Below, in pieces: positions 1 to 8,256 of a DNA stretch of 64,000 nucleotides. A program made the position numbers and the translations under genes. The DNA comes from Candidatus Neomicrothrix sp. UBA2974 (GTDB taxonomy: Bacteria; Actinomycetota; Acidimicrobiia; Acidimicrobiales; MedAcidi-G1), in contig DEAU01000010.1 of the NCBI GenBank assembly GCA_002348705.1, forward strand, positions 24,122-88,121, given 5' to 3'. Positions within the stretch are counted from its first letter, which is position 1. Each line of letters opens with the position of its first letter. The notes under the pieces are model-generated. The model saw only the letters and a list, made by a program, of their open reading frames with translations. It searched no databases and was not told where the DNA came from.

Positions 1-12
1 TAGGGCAAGGTC

Positions 13-1197
13 GTGTTCCTGATGTTGGTGGTGCCGATGCTGTGGCACCACGCGGCGGCTTTGGGACGGACCGGTCGGCGAAAGCACCTTTCGGCCACGG
101 TACTCGGCGTGGTGGCTGGCCTCGGCCTGACATCCACCGCGGTACTAGTGGCGCCGGCGGTAGTCGCTGCTGCTACGACGGCCACGGCGGTCCATGCCAC
201 CACCGGTCGGGCCCGGCGGGCCCGGCTCGGCTGTTGCCTAGTGGCCACGCTGCCGGCCTTAGTCGTCGGGGTGGGGACCTTGCTGTCCGAGCCGCAGCGA
301 TTGGATGACTCAGTCGGGGCGCTGACTTCAGGCGTCGTGGCAGCGTTCGACCCGTTGCGGTGGTTAGACAGCGGCACGGAGCCCATCGGTGTGGTCCGGA
401 TGGTTTTCGGCGATGGCCTCGGAGCGTTGCTGGCAGTGGCGTCCGCTCTGCTTGCCTGGGCTACTGTCGGCGATAGGTCGACCCGGCTCCTGCTGCTCGC
501 CGGTCCAGTGGCGGTTTTCGTCGGTTTTCTGGCGCCCGGTGTGCTTGACGTCTTGAACGAGGTGGGCGAGGCCGACGCCATCGCTTGGCGGACGATCTGG
601 ATTCTCCCGATACCGGCCCTGGTTGGTCTGATGCTGACCCAGGCCCGACTCGTCCTACCCGGTCGGAGCCCGGTGCCGTCCTTCGCGGTGGTTGTCGCGG
701 TCTTACTGGTTTTGGCCCTGTCGGGGACGTCTATCACGAGCAGTGCCAACCGCGGAACCCGACTGGTCTGGCCTCCCGCCGTTGATCTACCCCACCCCGA
801 CCTAGACGGCGCCCGCGGCCTGGTCGACCGAGCACCTGCCGGGGGCCGGGTGGCTGGGCCGGAAGACATCGACTTCGCCGTGTCGGTCCTTACCTCCCGG
901 GTGAAGTCCACCAACCCGCGGTCGTCCTATCTCCGGGGTCGCCACGTCGACGGAGCCTTCCGGGCGACGGAGCGCCGAACGCTGTCGCACGCCCTTGAGC
1001 ACGGTTGGGCCGAGTGGGGGATCGACGCGGTAGCTGATGCGCTCGATGGTCTCCGTCCTGATGCGGTGTGCCTCCGCGCTGAATCACCGATCGGCGACAG
1101 GGGAGAGGTGGCCAAGGTCTTGGTTGACGCCGGCTACCGGCCCGATGGCACCGACATTGTTTGTCGATACTTCGTTCGGAGCGATCCGTCGGGCTGA
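13..1197 (+). CDS. Polytopic membrane protein, DUF6077-like, N-terminus probably missing
   Basis: The product has about 394 residues. Hydrophobic segments cover roughly residues 1-245, and a soluble tail of about 150 residues follows. I do not recognise a catalytic motif. The arrangement (multi-span region, then a C-terminal soluble domain) and phrases such as a WHH near residue 11 and a GLTST segment in a transmembrane helix recall actinobacterial DUF6077-type membrane proteins, which are longer. An in-frame TAG occupies bases 1-3, so the frame cannot extend upstream as read; GTG 13 or ATG 22 are the available starts and both fall within what looks like a membrane helix. It is therefore either a truncated or interrupted gene or one starting unusually close to the edge. 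It converges on the methyltransferase at 1209. Its role is probably envelope or glycan assembly, by context only. Confidence 0.5.
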   Translation: MFLMLVVPMLWHHAAALGRTGRRKHLSATVLGVVAGLGLTSTAVLVAPAVVAAATTATAVHATTGRARRARLGCCLVATLPALVVGVGTLLSEPQRLDDSVGALTSGVVAAFDPLRWLDSGTEPIGVVRMVFGDGLGALLAVASALLAWATVGDRSTRLLLLAGPVAVFVGFLAPGVLDVLNEVGEADAIAWRTIWILPIPALVGLMLTQARLVLPGRSPVPSFAVVVAVLLVLALSGTSITSSANRGTRLVWPPAVDLPHPDLDGARGLVDRAPAGGRVAGPEDIDFAVSVLTSRVKSTNPRSSYLRGRHVDGAFRATERRTLSHALEHGWAEWGIDAVADALDGLRPDAVCLRAESPIGDRGEVAKVLVDAGYRPDGTDIVCRYFVRSDPSG

Positions 1198-1208
1198 GGC
1201 AGCGGTCC

Positions 1209-3011
1209 TTAGCGACGGCGTATGAGGCGGGCCAGGCCGGACAGTAGGGGACCGACCCGGGGTAGGCGTCGAAGACATCCAAGGCATCCCCAGAGGCCGC
1301 CGGCTGGCCTAGTGCCCACCGACCGGTGTTGGAGGCTGCGACGGCCGGCAGCTCGTAACTGAGCGGCATGGGTGGTCGCGTCACCGCCGAGGGCCACCAC
1401 TCGTAGTTCGGATTCGGCCTTCAGGAAGCGGTCTAACGGATCGGCCCCCACATCCAAAGGGAGAAAGTCGCAGAAGGCGACAGCCAGATCGTCGACGCTG
1501 GCCGAGCTCGCCCAGAGGTGGCGGGTTCCGGAGTTCACAGAGACCGTGGCCAACTTCCAGCATGCCCGGATGGCCGTCAGTTGAAGGTCGACGCCGGTGA
1601 TCGCCTCCCATTCGTCGTCGATGAAGGTGGGTTGTTCCACGCCGTCAGCGCCAGCCAGGTTGTCCAGGCCGAGGTCCAGGTGGTTGCCGGGCAGGACCTG
1701 TCGCCGGCCAGCCGGTAGGTATGGGTGGGCCTCCCGGTCGGTCACGTCGCGGTTGATGGCGGCATTCTCGGCGATGGCGGCCCAACGGCTCAGCACGTTG
1801 ATCAGGGCGCGCCGGTCGCCATTCCGGAGGTGCTCCAGGGCTACCTGTTCCAGCGTCGGACCCGGTACGTACCGCTCCGGGGTGCCGTCGGCCGGGTGAA
1901 TGCGCAGCCACCCGTCGGTCCCGGCGACCGTCGAGCTGGTGTGAATGGCCGGGTGGGTGGACCGCCGGTCGATGGTTCGAATTCCTTCGTCACCTTGGGA
2001 TTGGCGGACCGTGCGTACCCGCAGGTAGGCCTTGCGGCGGTCGCCGGTGAACCGCCAAGCGAGGATGTTCGGGTCGCAGCGCGCTTCGAGAGCCCCGCTG
2101 CCCCTGGCGGCCAGCACGAGGAAGGAGTTAGCCATCTCGACGCCCAGGCCGCCCTCCACTGCGCCGCGCAGCACAGCCCGTTCGTCGCCGTCGAAGCCGC
2201 CGCCCATCCGGCTGTGGTCCAGCGGGGGGCCGATCAACTGGTCTACGAGGTTCACGGCGTCGGGTTGGTCGTGGATTGCCTCGGCGAGGATGGCGGTGGG
2301 CAACTTGTAGTCGGGCCATGGGGTAAGCCATCGCTGGGCGGCCAGACCGGCGTCATCCAGCAGGGCAGTCAGATCGCGCCGCCCGTAGGTGCGGACGTTG
2401 GCTGTGGCCCTGGTGGTGGCTTGGGCTGGATAGCCCTCCAAGCCGACCCACGGGCGGGCCAGGTGGTCCTCGTCGACGCCGAGCCAGTAGGCGAGGCCGA
2501 ACCGGTTCTCAATGGCCACTGCCAAGGTCCCGGAGGGGGCGAGTCGGTCGACGAGGTGGTTGAGAAAGGCCGCCGGATCGTCACCGGCGTACTCCAGCAC
2601 CCCGATACAGAGCACCACATCAAAGTCGCGCTGTGCGCTGCCGAGATCAGAAACCGTGCCGTGGACCACCTCCACGTCGAGGCCCGCACAGCGGATAGCG
2701 GCAGCGTCTGCCCGTCGTCTATCGCCCTCCACGGCCACGACTGAGGCACCGCTATCAGCTGCAGCACGCGCGGCCACGCCGGATCCTGCACCAATGTCGA
2801 GCACCCGGAGTCCGGGTCCAAGGCCGAGTGGGTAGAGCAGGTTCGTGCGAGCTCGGTCGAAGTGGTAGCGGGTGGGCCAGTCGACGACGTGGGCGGCCAA
2901 CTCATCCGAGGCTGTGGACCGGTCGGCCGCCGAGGTGAGCACATTCACCAGGTAGTCCTCCGACCCGTCGCGCCAGTAGCGGTCACTGGCTGGTCCGCTT
3001 ACTGGATTCAC
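1209..3011 (-). CDS. WbdD-like SAM methyltransferase with kinase-like C-terminal region (chain-capping candidate)
   Basis: The product has 600 residues. Residues ~65-200 form a class I SAM methyltransferase: motif I is LDIGAGSG, an acidic EGD follows, and LCIGVLEYAG lies at the active-site strand. The remaining ~400 residues are not a standard methyltransferase. They contain a segment resembling the N-lobe of small-molecule kinases (YVPGPTLEQ) and then HLDLGLDN ... FIDDEWE, which reads like the catalytic loop plus metal-binding DxE of APH/choline-kinase folds. This methyltransferase-plus-kinase arrangement is that of WbdD, the enzyme that caps the E. coli O9a polysaccharide. The gene overlaps the Wzt-like ATPase upstream by 4 nt, which fits a cap-recognition export system. 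The C-terminus is strongly basic (LARLIRRR), possibly membrane-proximal. Methyltransferase activity is well supported; the kinase call is inference from short motifs. Confidence 0.65.
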   Translation of the reverse strand: MNPVSGPASDRYWRDGSEDYLVNVLTSAADRSTASDELAAHVVDWPTRYHFDRARTNLLYPLGLGPGLRVLDIGAGSGVAARAAADSGASVVAVEGDRRRADAAAIRCAGLDVEVVHGTVSDLGSAQRDFDVVLCIGVLEYAGDDPAAFLNHLVDRLAPSGTLAVAIENRFGLAYWLGVDEDHLARPWVGLEGYPAQATTRATANVRTYGRRDLTALLDDAGLAAQRWLTPWPDYKLPTAILAEAIHDQPDAVNLVDQLIGPPLDHSRMGGGFDGDERAVLRGAVEGGLGVEMANSFLVLAARGSGALEARCDPNILAWRFTGDRRKAYLRVRTVRQSQGDEGIRTIDRRSTHPAIHTSSTVAGTDGWLRIHPADGTPERYVPGPTLEQVALEHLRNGDRRALINVLSRWAAIAENAAINRDVTDREAHPYLPAGRRQVLPGNHLDLGLDNLAGADGVEQPTFIDDEWEAITGVDLQLTAIRACWKLATVSVNSGTRHLWASSASVDDLAVAFCDFLPLDVGADPLDRFLKAESELRVVALGGDATTHAAQLRAAGRRSLQHRSVGTRPAGGLWGCLGCLRRLPRVGPLLSGLARLIRRR

Positions 3012-4231
3012 CGGGCCTCCCAGGCTCCACCGAGCGCGACGAGGCCGTTTTGCGGTTCGACCCCGGTGGGCTCCACCTCGAAGCGCAGCAGGTGGGTGTG
3101 GCGCTCGAGGACCTTGCGCATGGTGGAATCGTGCAGCGCCACTGAAAGTTCGTAGGTGCCGGGCTGGACTGGCAGGACCGGCACGGCGTATTCGACCTCT
3201 ACGATTTCGGCGTCGGACCGGTCCTCGGCCACACCACTGGTCGTCGCGCCCGAGTTGATGCTGGCCACATGCGTGCCGTCGGCCCGGTACAGGCCGAGGG
3301 CCACCGTCACCGGCTCACCGGCTGCGTCGGCGTCAAAGCGCACTCGGAACCGCACAGGCCGGCCCGAGCCCACCGAGTCGGTGGGGTGTCCGTTGGGGTC
3401 AAACAGCCCAACCGACCGCACCAGATCGTCCGGAGAGAGCCTCTCCAATCCGGAGACACCGGCTGTTCGACCGTCTCCGTGGTCGCCATCGGTGCCGGTG
3501 GTGAAGCGTTCGATTACCTCAGCGGACGGTCCCAACGCCTGCAGGGTCCCGTTTTGGATCCACGCGGTGCGATCGCACAGCCAACCCACCATGTCGAGGT
3601 CGTGGCTCACCACCACGATGGTCCGCCCCTCGGCCTTGAGGCGGGCGAACCGTTCCAGGCACCTCTTCTGGAAAGACAGATCGCCGACGGCCAGCACCTC
3701 ATCGACGAGGAGTACCTCAGGCTCTACGTGGATGGCTACCGAAAAGCCAAGGCGGACGTACATTCCCGAGGAGTAGTTGCGGACTGGCTCATCGATAAAC
3801 CGGTCTAACTCGGCGAAGCCGACTATGTCGTCGAACCGACGTCGAATTTCGCGACTGGTGAAGCCGAGGATGGCTCCGTTCAGGTACACGTTCTCTCTAC
3901 CCGTCAACTCGGGGTGGAAGCCGGCACCGAGTTCGAGCAGCGCCGACAGGCGTCCGTCGACGGACGCGCGGCCCTCGTCGGGGCGCAAGATCCCAGCCAG
4001 CACCTTGAGCAGCGTGCTCTTGCCCGACCCGTTGCCACCAATGATTCCGAAGGTGTCGCCGTGGTCGACGTCGAGGGTTAGTTCCCGTAGCGCCCAGAAC
4101 TCCTCGTAACGGGTCCGGTGGCCTTTTAGCACCGTTGCCTTTAGCGTCCAGTTTCGATCGTGGGTGAGGCGGAACTTCTTGCCTAACCCTTCAAGCGAGA
4201 CGGCCGGTGTGCCCGATCTGGAACTGCCCAC
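3008..4231 (-). CDS. wzt: Polysaccharide ABC transporter ATP-binding protein, Wzt type with C-terminal sugar-binding domain
   Basis: The product has 407 residues. The N-terminal nucleotide-binding domain (about 1-240) carries Walker A GGNGSGKST, the signature YSSGMYVRLGF, Walker B LLVDEVLAVGD and the H-loop VVSHD. The C-terminal ~150 residues are beta-rich, as in the Wzt C-terminal domain that binds the end of the polymer before export. The start is a GTG one base after the permease stop, preceded by a strong GAGGAGG ribosome site at 4236-4242. Operon order is permease, ATPase, then the WbdD-like enzyme (4-nt overlap). In the E. coli O8/O9a systems a Wzt with such a C-terminal domain recognises the terminal cap made by WbdD, so the adjacent methyltransferase/kinase supports that mode of export here. 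Confidence 0.88.
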   Translation of the reverse strand: MGSSRSGTPAVSLEGLGKKFRLTHDRNWTLKATVLKGHRTRYEEFWALRELTLDVDHGDTFGIIGGNGSGKSTLLKVLAGILRPDEGRASVDGRLSALLELGAGFHPELTGRENVYLNGAILGFTSREIRRRFDDIVGFAELDRFIDEPVRNYSSGMYVRLGFSVAIHVEPEVLLVDEVLAVGDLSFQKRCLERFARLKAEGRTIVVVSHDLDMVGWLCDRTAWIQNGTLQALGPSAEVIERFTTGTDGDHGDGRTAGVSGLERLSPDDLVRSVGLFDPNGHPTDSVGSGRPVRFRVRFDADAAGEPVTVALGLYRADGTHVASINSGATTSGVAEDRSDAEIVEVEYAVPVLPVQPGTYELSVALHDSTMRKVLERHTHLLRFEVEPTGVEPQNGLVALGGAWEAR

Positions 4232-4232
4232 C

Positions 4233-5090
4233 TCAGACCTCCTCGGCCATGCGGGGCTCGAGGCGACTGAAAAGTGCCGCTCCGAGGGTTAGGACGACGA
4301 CGGTGGCCGTCACGATGGCCAGCCACCGCTCGGCCGACGGGAATCTCAGGTCGTATAGGGCGTTTCGGTAAGCCTTGGCCCACGAGACCATTGGATTGAG
4401 CTGGTACAGCGTCCGATAGTCGATGCCCAAGAAGTCCCGGTCAGATGGAACCATGTTCAGTGGATAGAGGATGGGCGTCAGGAACATCCACGGAGCGAGC
4501 GCGACGCCGAGAAAGTGCTGGACGTCCCGGAAGTAAACGTTGGCAGCGCTGACCATTAGGGCTAGGCCGACTGTGAACAGCAACTGGAGGGCCATCAGCA
4601 CTAGTACCACGGGAATCCAGGCGAAGGCGTAGTGCCCCTCGATCAGCGCGATCAGCACCAAGAGGACTGACATCTCAACCAGCAGAGTGAGGAAACGGGC
4701 CATTACTGCCGAGGTTGGGAGGACCCAGCGGGGAAACCAGATCTTGGTGATCAGCGGGCCGTTAGCGGTGATCGAACGAGTGGCCTCGGTCAGGCTCGTT
4801 ACATGGAACTGCCAGGGCAGAAGAGTTACGAGCAGGAATATGGCATAGGAGCGAATGCCACTGGGATCCCCGGTGGAGGGCTGGATGCGCAGGAAGACCG
4901 AAAAGACCGCTGAGTAGACGACAACGGCCACCAGTGGGTTCAGCACAGACCAGGTCCAGCCCAACGCCGACCGCTTGTATTTTGAGCGGAGGTCCCTGAG
5001 GGTCAGATTGACGAGCAGGTCAACTTGAAGAAGATGGACGACGTCCCGGCGGGAACGGGGAAAACGGGGAACCCTTCGGGAGTTGGGCAC
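4233..5090 (-). CDS. wzm: Polysaccharide ABC transporter permease (Wzm/ABC-2 family)
   Basis: The product has 285 residues and about six hydrophobic segments, the usual size for ABC-2 permeases that export polysaccharide or teichoic acid. The N-terminus contains NLTLRDLRSKYKRSALGWTW, the cytoplasmic motif typical of Wzm/TagG/RfbA proteins, and the middle contains LAPWMFLTPILYP, also typical. The start is GTG 5088-5090. A TAGGAT element lies exactly six bases upstream, consistent with a leaderless transcript. Divergently transcribed from the sugar transferase at 5148, it is the first gene of a three-gene minus-strand operon with the ATPase and the WbdD-like enzyme. It should form the membrane channel for a complete lipid-linked glycan. 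Confidence 0.85.
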   Translation of the reverse strand: MPNSRRVPRFPRSRRDVVHLLQVDLLVNLTLRDLRSKYKRSALGWTWSVLNPLVAVVVYSAVFSVFLRIQPSTGDPSGIRSYAIFLLVTLLPWQFHVTSLTEATRSITANGPLITKIWFPRWVLPTSAVMARFLTLLVEMSVLLVLIALIEGHYAFAWIPVVLVLMALQLLFTVGLALMVSAANVYFRDVQHFLGVALAPWMFLTPILYPLNMVPSDRDFLGIDYRTLYQLNPMVSWAKAYRNALYDLRFPSAERWLAIVTATVVVLTLGAALFSRLEPRMAEEV

Positions 5091-5096
5091 CGGTCA

Positions 5097-5102
5097 ATCC
5101 TA
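5097..5102 (-). promoter_or_regulatory. Leaderless-type promoter -10 (TAGGAT) for the wzm operon
   Basis: Read on the minus strand, TAGGAT is followed by six bases and then GTG 5090, so transcription would start at or next to the start codon. No clear -35 is visible. The same geometry recurs at several other gene starts in the window. Confidence 0.6.
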
Positions 5103-5135
5103 CCGGTCGCCCCGGAACTGACCCGGGCGGCCTTC

Positions 5136-5141
5136 TACGCT
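5136..5141 (+). promoter_or_regulatory. Leaderless-type promoter -10 (TACGCT) for the WbaP-type sugar transferase
   Basis: TACGCT is followed by six bases (GGTGGG) and GTG 5148. The initiating start lies where transcription would begin. It is back-to-back with the minus-strand TAGGAT at 5097-5102; the two promoters share a 57-base divergent spacer. Confidence 0.6.
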
Positions 5142-5147
5142 GGTGGG

Positions 5148-6488
5148 GTGGACCAAAAGTTCGATGGAGCACTGCGCAGTGCCTACCTGCGGTTCTGGCA
5201 GGCGGGGTTTAGGTGGCTATACGTGCTTGATGCCGTTGGCATCCTCGGCGTGGTCACCATTGTCAATCTTTCCCGCTTCGGCACCAACTGGCCCGCCCCC
5301 GCTGACACGGTCGTTGGAATGGTGGTGGCCACCATCGCGTTGCAGGTGGTTTTCTACTTTGGAGGCCTCTATGAAAAGCAGGTCCGTCTCGGCCACCGGA
5401 TGTGGTTTTCCCGGGTAGCAGGCCTAACCCTCGTCGGGCTAGCCATGGGTCTGGTGGTGGTACTGCCTACCGGACGCTACGCAATTCCCAGGGCCAACTT
5501 GGCTGCGGTGGGAATGGGCGTGGCGTTAGTGGCCACCGGTACCCGTCTGTTGTCTCGCCGACTTCGAGCCCGGCGGTTTGGTCCGCCGCGGGTGCTCCTC
5601 GTGGGCTCATCAGCAGAAACGGAGTTGGCTGCTGCCCACCTGGCCGAGAGCGATCGGGAGGCCGTAGTCGCTGGACATGTGCCTGCGGGCGCTGACGTCA
5701 TGACTGCAGCCGACCATCTGGAGGCCACTGACGTTGTTTTTGTCGACGACGCTTCAGTAGGGGATCTCCTGCCCGAACCAGTCTCTGCGCTTGACGCGAC
5801 AGATCGCGGCGTTTACTTACGGGTCACCGCGACGACGGCACTCCTAGGCCTCCGGGACGTACGAGAGATCGGCGGCATGCCCTATGTAGCCGTCCGAACC
5901 CAGGCGTTGCGGCCTCACCAGTATCGACTGAAGCGCTTGGTGGAAGCTTTGCTGGTTATCGCAATGTCGCCAGTGGTTTTGGCCGTTGGCCTAGCAGTCG
6001 CGCTGTACCTGCGTTTCATGGCCGGCCGTGGGATCTTGTACCGACAGGTGCGGACTGGTCGGAACGGAGCACCCTTTGTGCTGGTCAAATTCCGAACAAT
6101 GCGGCCTGACGCTGAGGCCGTTGGTGGTGCGCGGTTGTCGACTCTGGGAGACCAGCGAATAGTGCGGGGCTGCGCGTGGCTTCGCCGTACTCGTCTGGAT
6201 GAACTCCCGCAGTTTTGGAACGTAGTTCGCGGAGAGATGTCTCTGGTTGGTCCGAGACCGGAGCGGCCGGAGTTGATCGACGAGTTCGAGGCGGCCATAC
6301 CAGGCTACGGACGGCGCCACGAGATAGCCCCAGGGCTAACTGGTCTCGCCCAGGTTCGGGCCGGCTACCACACCGACCCGGCCTACAAGTTGGGTCATGA
6401 CCTGCAGTATCTGATGGCATGGTCGCCAATCCTCGATATTCAGATCCTGGCCCGGACAATTCTGGTGATCTTTCGGAGGGGATCGTGA
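5148..6488 (+). CDS. Polyprenyl glycosylphosphotransferase (WbaP/exopolysaccharide initiating transferase)
   Basis: It transfers a sugar-1-phosphate from a nucleotide sugar to undecaprenyl phosphate, the first step of glycan assembly at the inner face of the membrane. From GTG 5148 the protein is about 446 residues. Four N-terminal transmembrane helices come first, then a CoA-binding-like Rossmann region (RVLLVGSS), a fifth hydrophobic segment (LLVIAMSPVVLAVGLAVAL) and the C-terminal catalytic bac_transf domain. That domain shows LVKFRTMRPDAE, RLDELPQFWNVVRGEMSLVGPRPERPE and PGLTGLAQV, all signatures of the family. The frame is open upstream to 5025 but that would run into the divergent wzm gene; the leaderless promoter geometry and start of the hydrophobic region favour 5148. 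The stop overlaps the next gene (GTGA). Confidence 0.92.
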   Translation: MDQKFDGALRSAYLRFWQAGFRWLYVLDAVGILGVVTIVNLSRFGTNWPAPADTVVGMVVATIALQVVFYFGGLYEKQVRLGHRMWFSRVAGLTLVGLAMGLVVVLPTGRYAIPRANLAAVGMGVALVATGTRLLSRRLRARRFGPPRVLLVGSSAETELAAAHLAESDREAVVAGHVPAGADVMTAADHLEATDVVFVDDASVGDLLPEPVSALDATDRGVYLRVTATTALLGLRDVREIGGMPYVAVRTQALRPHQYRLKRLVEALLVIAMSPVVLAVGLAVALYLRFMAGRGILYRQVRTGRNGAPFVLVKFRTMRPDAEAVGGARLSTLGDQRIVRGCAWLRRTRLDELPQFWNVVRGEMSLVGPRPERPELIDEFEAAIPGYGRRHEIAPGLTGLAQVRAGYHTDPAYKLGHDLQYLMAWSPILDIQILARTILVIFRRGS

Positions 6489-7528
6489 CTCCTGTAGGTC
6501 GTGATGCGCCAGCGGCCGTTCAAAACCCGGCTGTTGCGGTCGTCTTCCCCGTCAAGAACGAGGGCAGCAGCCTTGATGTGGCGGTGAAGTCAGTCCTAGC
6601 CCAGAAGGTGGTCGGTGGCCAGCTTGAAGTATGTATCGCCGTTGCACCATCCGACGACGACACTCAGGCTGTTGCTGACAGGTTGGCTGTCGAAGACGAT
6701 CGAGTCCGAGTTGTAGAAAACCCGACAGGTATTACCCCGGCGGGTCTAAACGCGGCGATCCAGGCCACGTCGGCTCCTGTGCTGGTTCGGGTTGACGGCC
6801 ATGCTGAGTTGCCACCTGGTTACGTGACACGTGCTATGGCCACGCTGGAGCGAACCGGTGCAGCTGTGGTCGGCGGTATTCAGGACCCACGCGGCACCAC
6901 CCCCTTTGAGGAGGCCGTCGGTCGGGCGATGGCTTCGCGCTTTGGTGCGGGAGACGCTCGCTTCCACTACGGCGGCCCTGAGGGGCCCGTCGACACCGTC
7001 TATTTAGGTGTGTTTCAGCGCGAGGCGATCGAGGCGGTCGGCCTTTTTAACGAGTCCTTAGCTCGCAACCAGGACTACGAGTTGAATCACCGGTTACGCC
7101 GGGCGGGTGGTGTTGTTTGGTTCGACCCGGAACTCCGGGTCGGTTACCGGCCCCGCAGCTCGCTCTCTGCGCTGGCTCAGCAGTTCGCCCAATACGGTCG
7201 GTGGAAACGGGTGGTGTTGCGCTTGCACCCCCGATCGCTGCGCTGGCGACACCTTGTCGCTCCGACAGCGGTAGTCGGGATTGTCGCGGGTCTTCTCCTA
7301 GGCCTGATCTGGCCGCCAGCCTTCTTAGTCCCTGTCGTTTACGCAGGGGCCGTTGCAGTAGCGGCGATTCTGGCCTCTCGATCGCTAGTCATGGCGTGGC
7401 ACCTGCTGGCCGTCTACCCGACGATGCATGGAGCCTGGGGTCTGGGCTTCTTGGCTGGGCCGCCGAGGGGGGTAATCCGTCACCTGAAAGCCCGGTCTAA
7501 ACTGGGGGAGAACTACGAGGATTCGTAG
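6485..7528 (+). CDS. Family 2 glycosyltransferase with C-terminal membrane helices
   Basis: The product has about 347 residues. The GT-A catalytic domain spans roughly 15-230. It has VVFPVKNEG at the first strand, IAVAPSDDDT, the metal-binding region VLVRVDGHAELPPGY (DxD-like DGH) and NQDYELNHRLRRAGG, the acceptor/base region of succinoglycan-type GT2 enzymes. Two or three hydrophobic segments follow (about 255-330), the layout of ExoA-like succinoglycan glucosyltransferases. The start GTG 6485 overlaps the stop of the upstream WbaP-type gene (GTGA), implying translational coupling and a role in adding an early sugar. The 3' end overlaps the convergent ATPase gene by 16 bases. Confidence 0.85.
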   Translation: MTPVGRDAPAAVQNPAVAVVFPVKNEGSSLDVAVKSVLAQKVVGGQLEVCIAVAPSDDDTQAVADRLAVEDDRVRVVENPTGITPAGLNAAIQATSAPVLVRVDGHAELPPGYVTRAMATLERTGAAVVGGIQDPRGTTPFEEAVGRAMASRFGAGDARFHYGGPEGPVDTVYLGVFQREAIEAVGLFNESLARNQDYELNHRLRRAGGVVWFDPELRVGYRPRSSLSALAQQFAQYGRWKRVVLRLHPRSLRWRHLVAPTAVVGIVAGLLLGLIWPPAFLVPVVYAGAVAVAAILASRSLVMAWHLLAVYPTMHGAWGLGFLAGPPRGVIRHLKARSKLGENYEDS

Positions 7529-8256
7529 TCTCTGAGTACCTCTTCTGTCGGCCCGTCGGCCATGATCCGCCCCTCCTGCAGCCAGATCGTCCGTTCGCAC
7601 GAGCGGCGGACTTCGGCGAGGTTGTGGCTTACCAGCAGAACAGTCCCGGCTGAAGCCCGATGCTCGTCTAGTCGGTGGGCGCTGCGTTCCCGGAAAGCAC
7701 GGTCACCGACGGCCAGCGCCTCATCGATGAGCAAGATGTCGGGGGTAAGGGCGGTAGCGATGGCGAAGTGGAGTCGGGCGCGCATTCCGGAGGAATAGGT
7801 CTCCATGGGGCGATCGATGGCCGAACCGAGGTCAGTGAAGGCAGCTACCTCATTGACCATGGCCTCGACTTCGCCCCAACGGAGTCCCTGAGCCAGCAGC
7901 CCAATGCGGATGTTTGATCGACCGGTGCTGCGGGGCCTTAGAGCTGCCTTCACCCCCAAGAAGGTGGGCAGTGAGCGCACCATTAATTGGCCACTGGCTA
8001 AGGGAAGGACACCAGTCATGGCCTGCAGAAGTGTCGTCTTGCCCGAGCCGTTGGGTCCGACAACGCCGACGCTTTCACCGACTTGGATCTCGAGGTCCAC
8101 ACCCCTTATAGCGTTGACGATGGTGGCTTTAGGGCTGTTTCCCCGGAGAAGGTCACGTAACAGAAGTCGGTGGGACCTAACCGTGTATTGGACCTCGACG
8201 CCGACGCAGCGGATGGCCGTGGGTGGTGGGGAAGAAGTTGACCCGGTCACGTCCAA
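7513..8256 (-). CDS. ABC transporter ATP-binding protein, short TagH/Wzt type
   Basis: The product has 247 residues. It has Walker A GPNGSGKTT, signature YSSGMRARLHFA, Walker B ILLIDEALAVGD and H-loop LVSHN. Sequence identity features such as EALAVGDRAFRERS place it with polysaccharide/teichoic-acid exporters (Wzt, TagH, KpsT). Unlike the ATPase at 3008 it ends right after the nucleotide-binding domain, so no polymer-recognition domain is present. The upstream permease overlaps it by 10 bases, so the pair forms a second exporter on the minus strand. The different architecture suggests it carries a different polymer or is coupled to synthesis rather than to a terminal cap. Confidence 0.87.
   Translation of the reverse strand: MDVTGSTSSPPPTAIRCVGVEVQYTVRSHRLLLRDLLRGNSPKATIVNAIRGVDLEIQVGESVGVVGPNGSGKTTLLQAMTGVLPLASGQLMVRSLPTFLGVKAALRPRSTGRSNIRIGLLAQGLRWGEVEAMVNEVAAFTDLGSAIDRPMETYSSGMRARLHFAIATALTPDILLIDEALAVGDRAFRERSAHRLDEHRASAGTVLLVSHNLAEVRRSCERTIWLQEGRIMADGPTEEVLRDYESS

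Noticed and set aside
1725..2744. A 339-codon open frame on the plus strand
   Set aside because: It is antisense to the methyltransferase/kinase gene, whose motifs are clear; the GC-rich third positions keep the opposite frame open.
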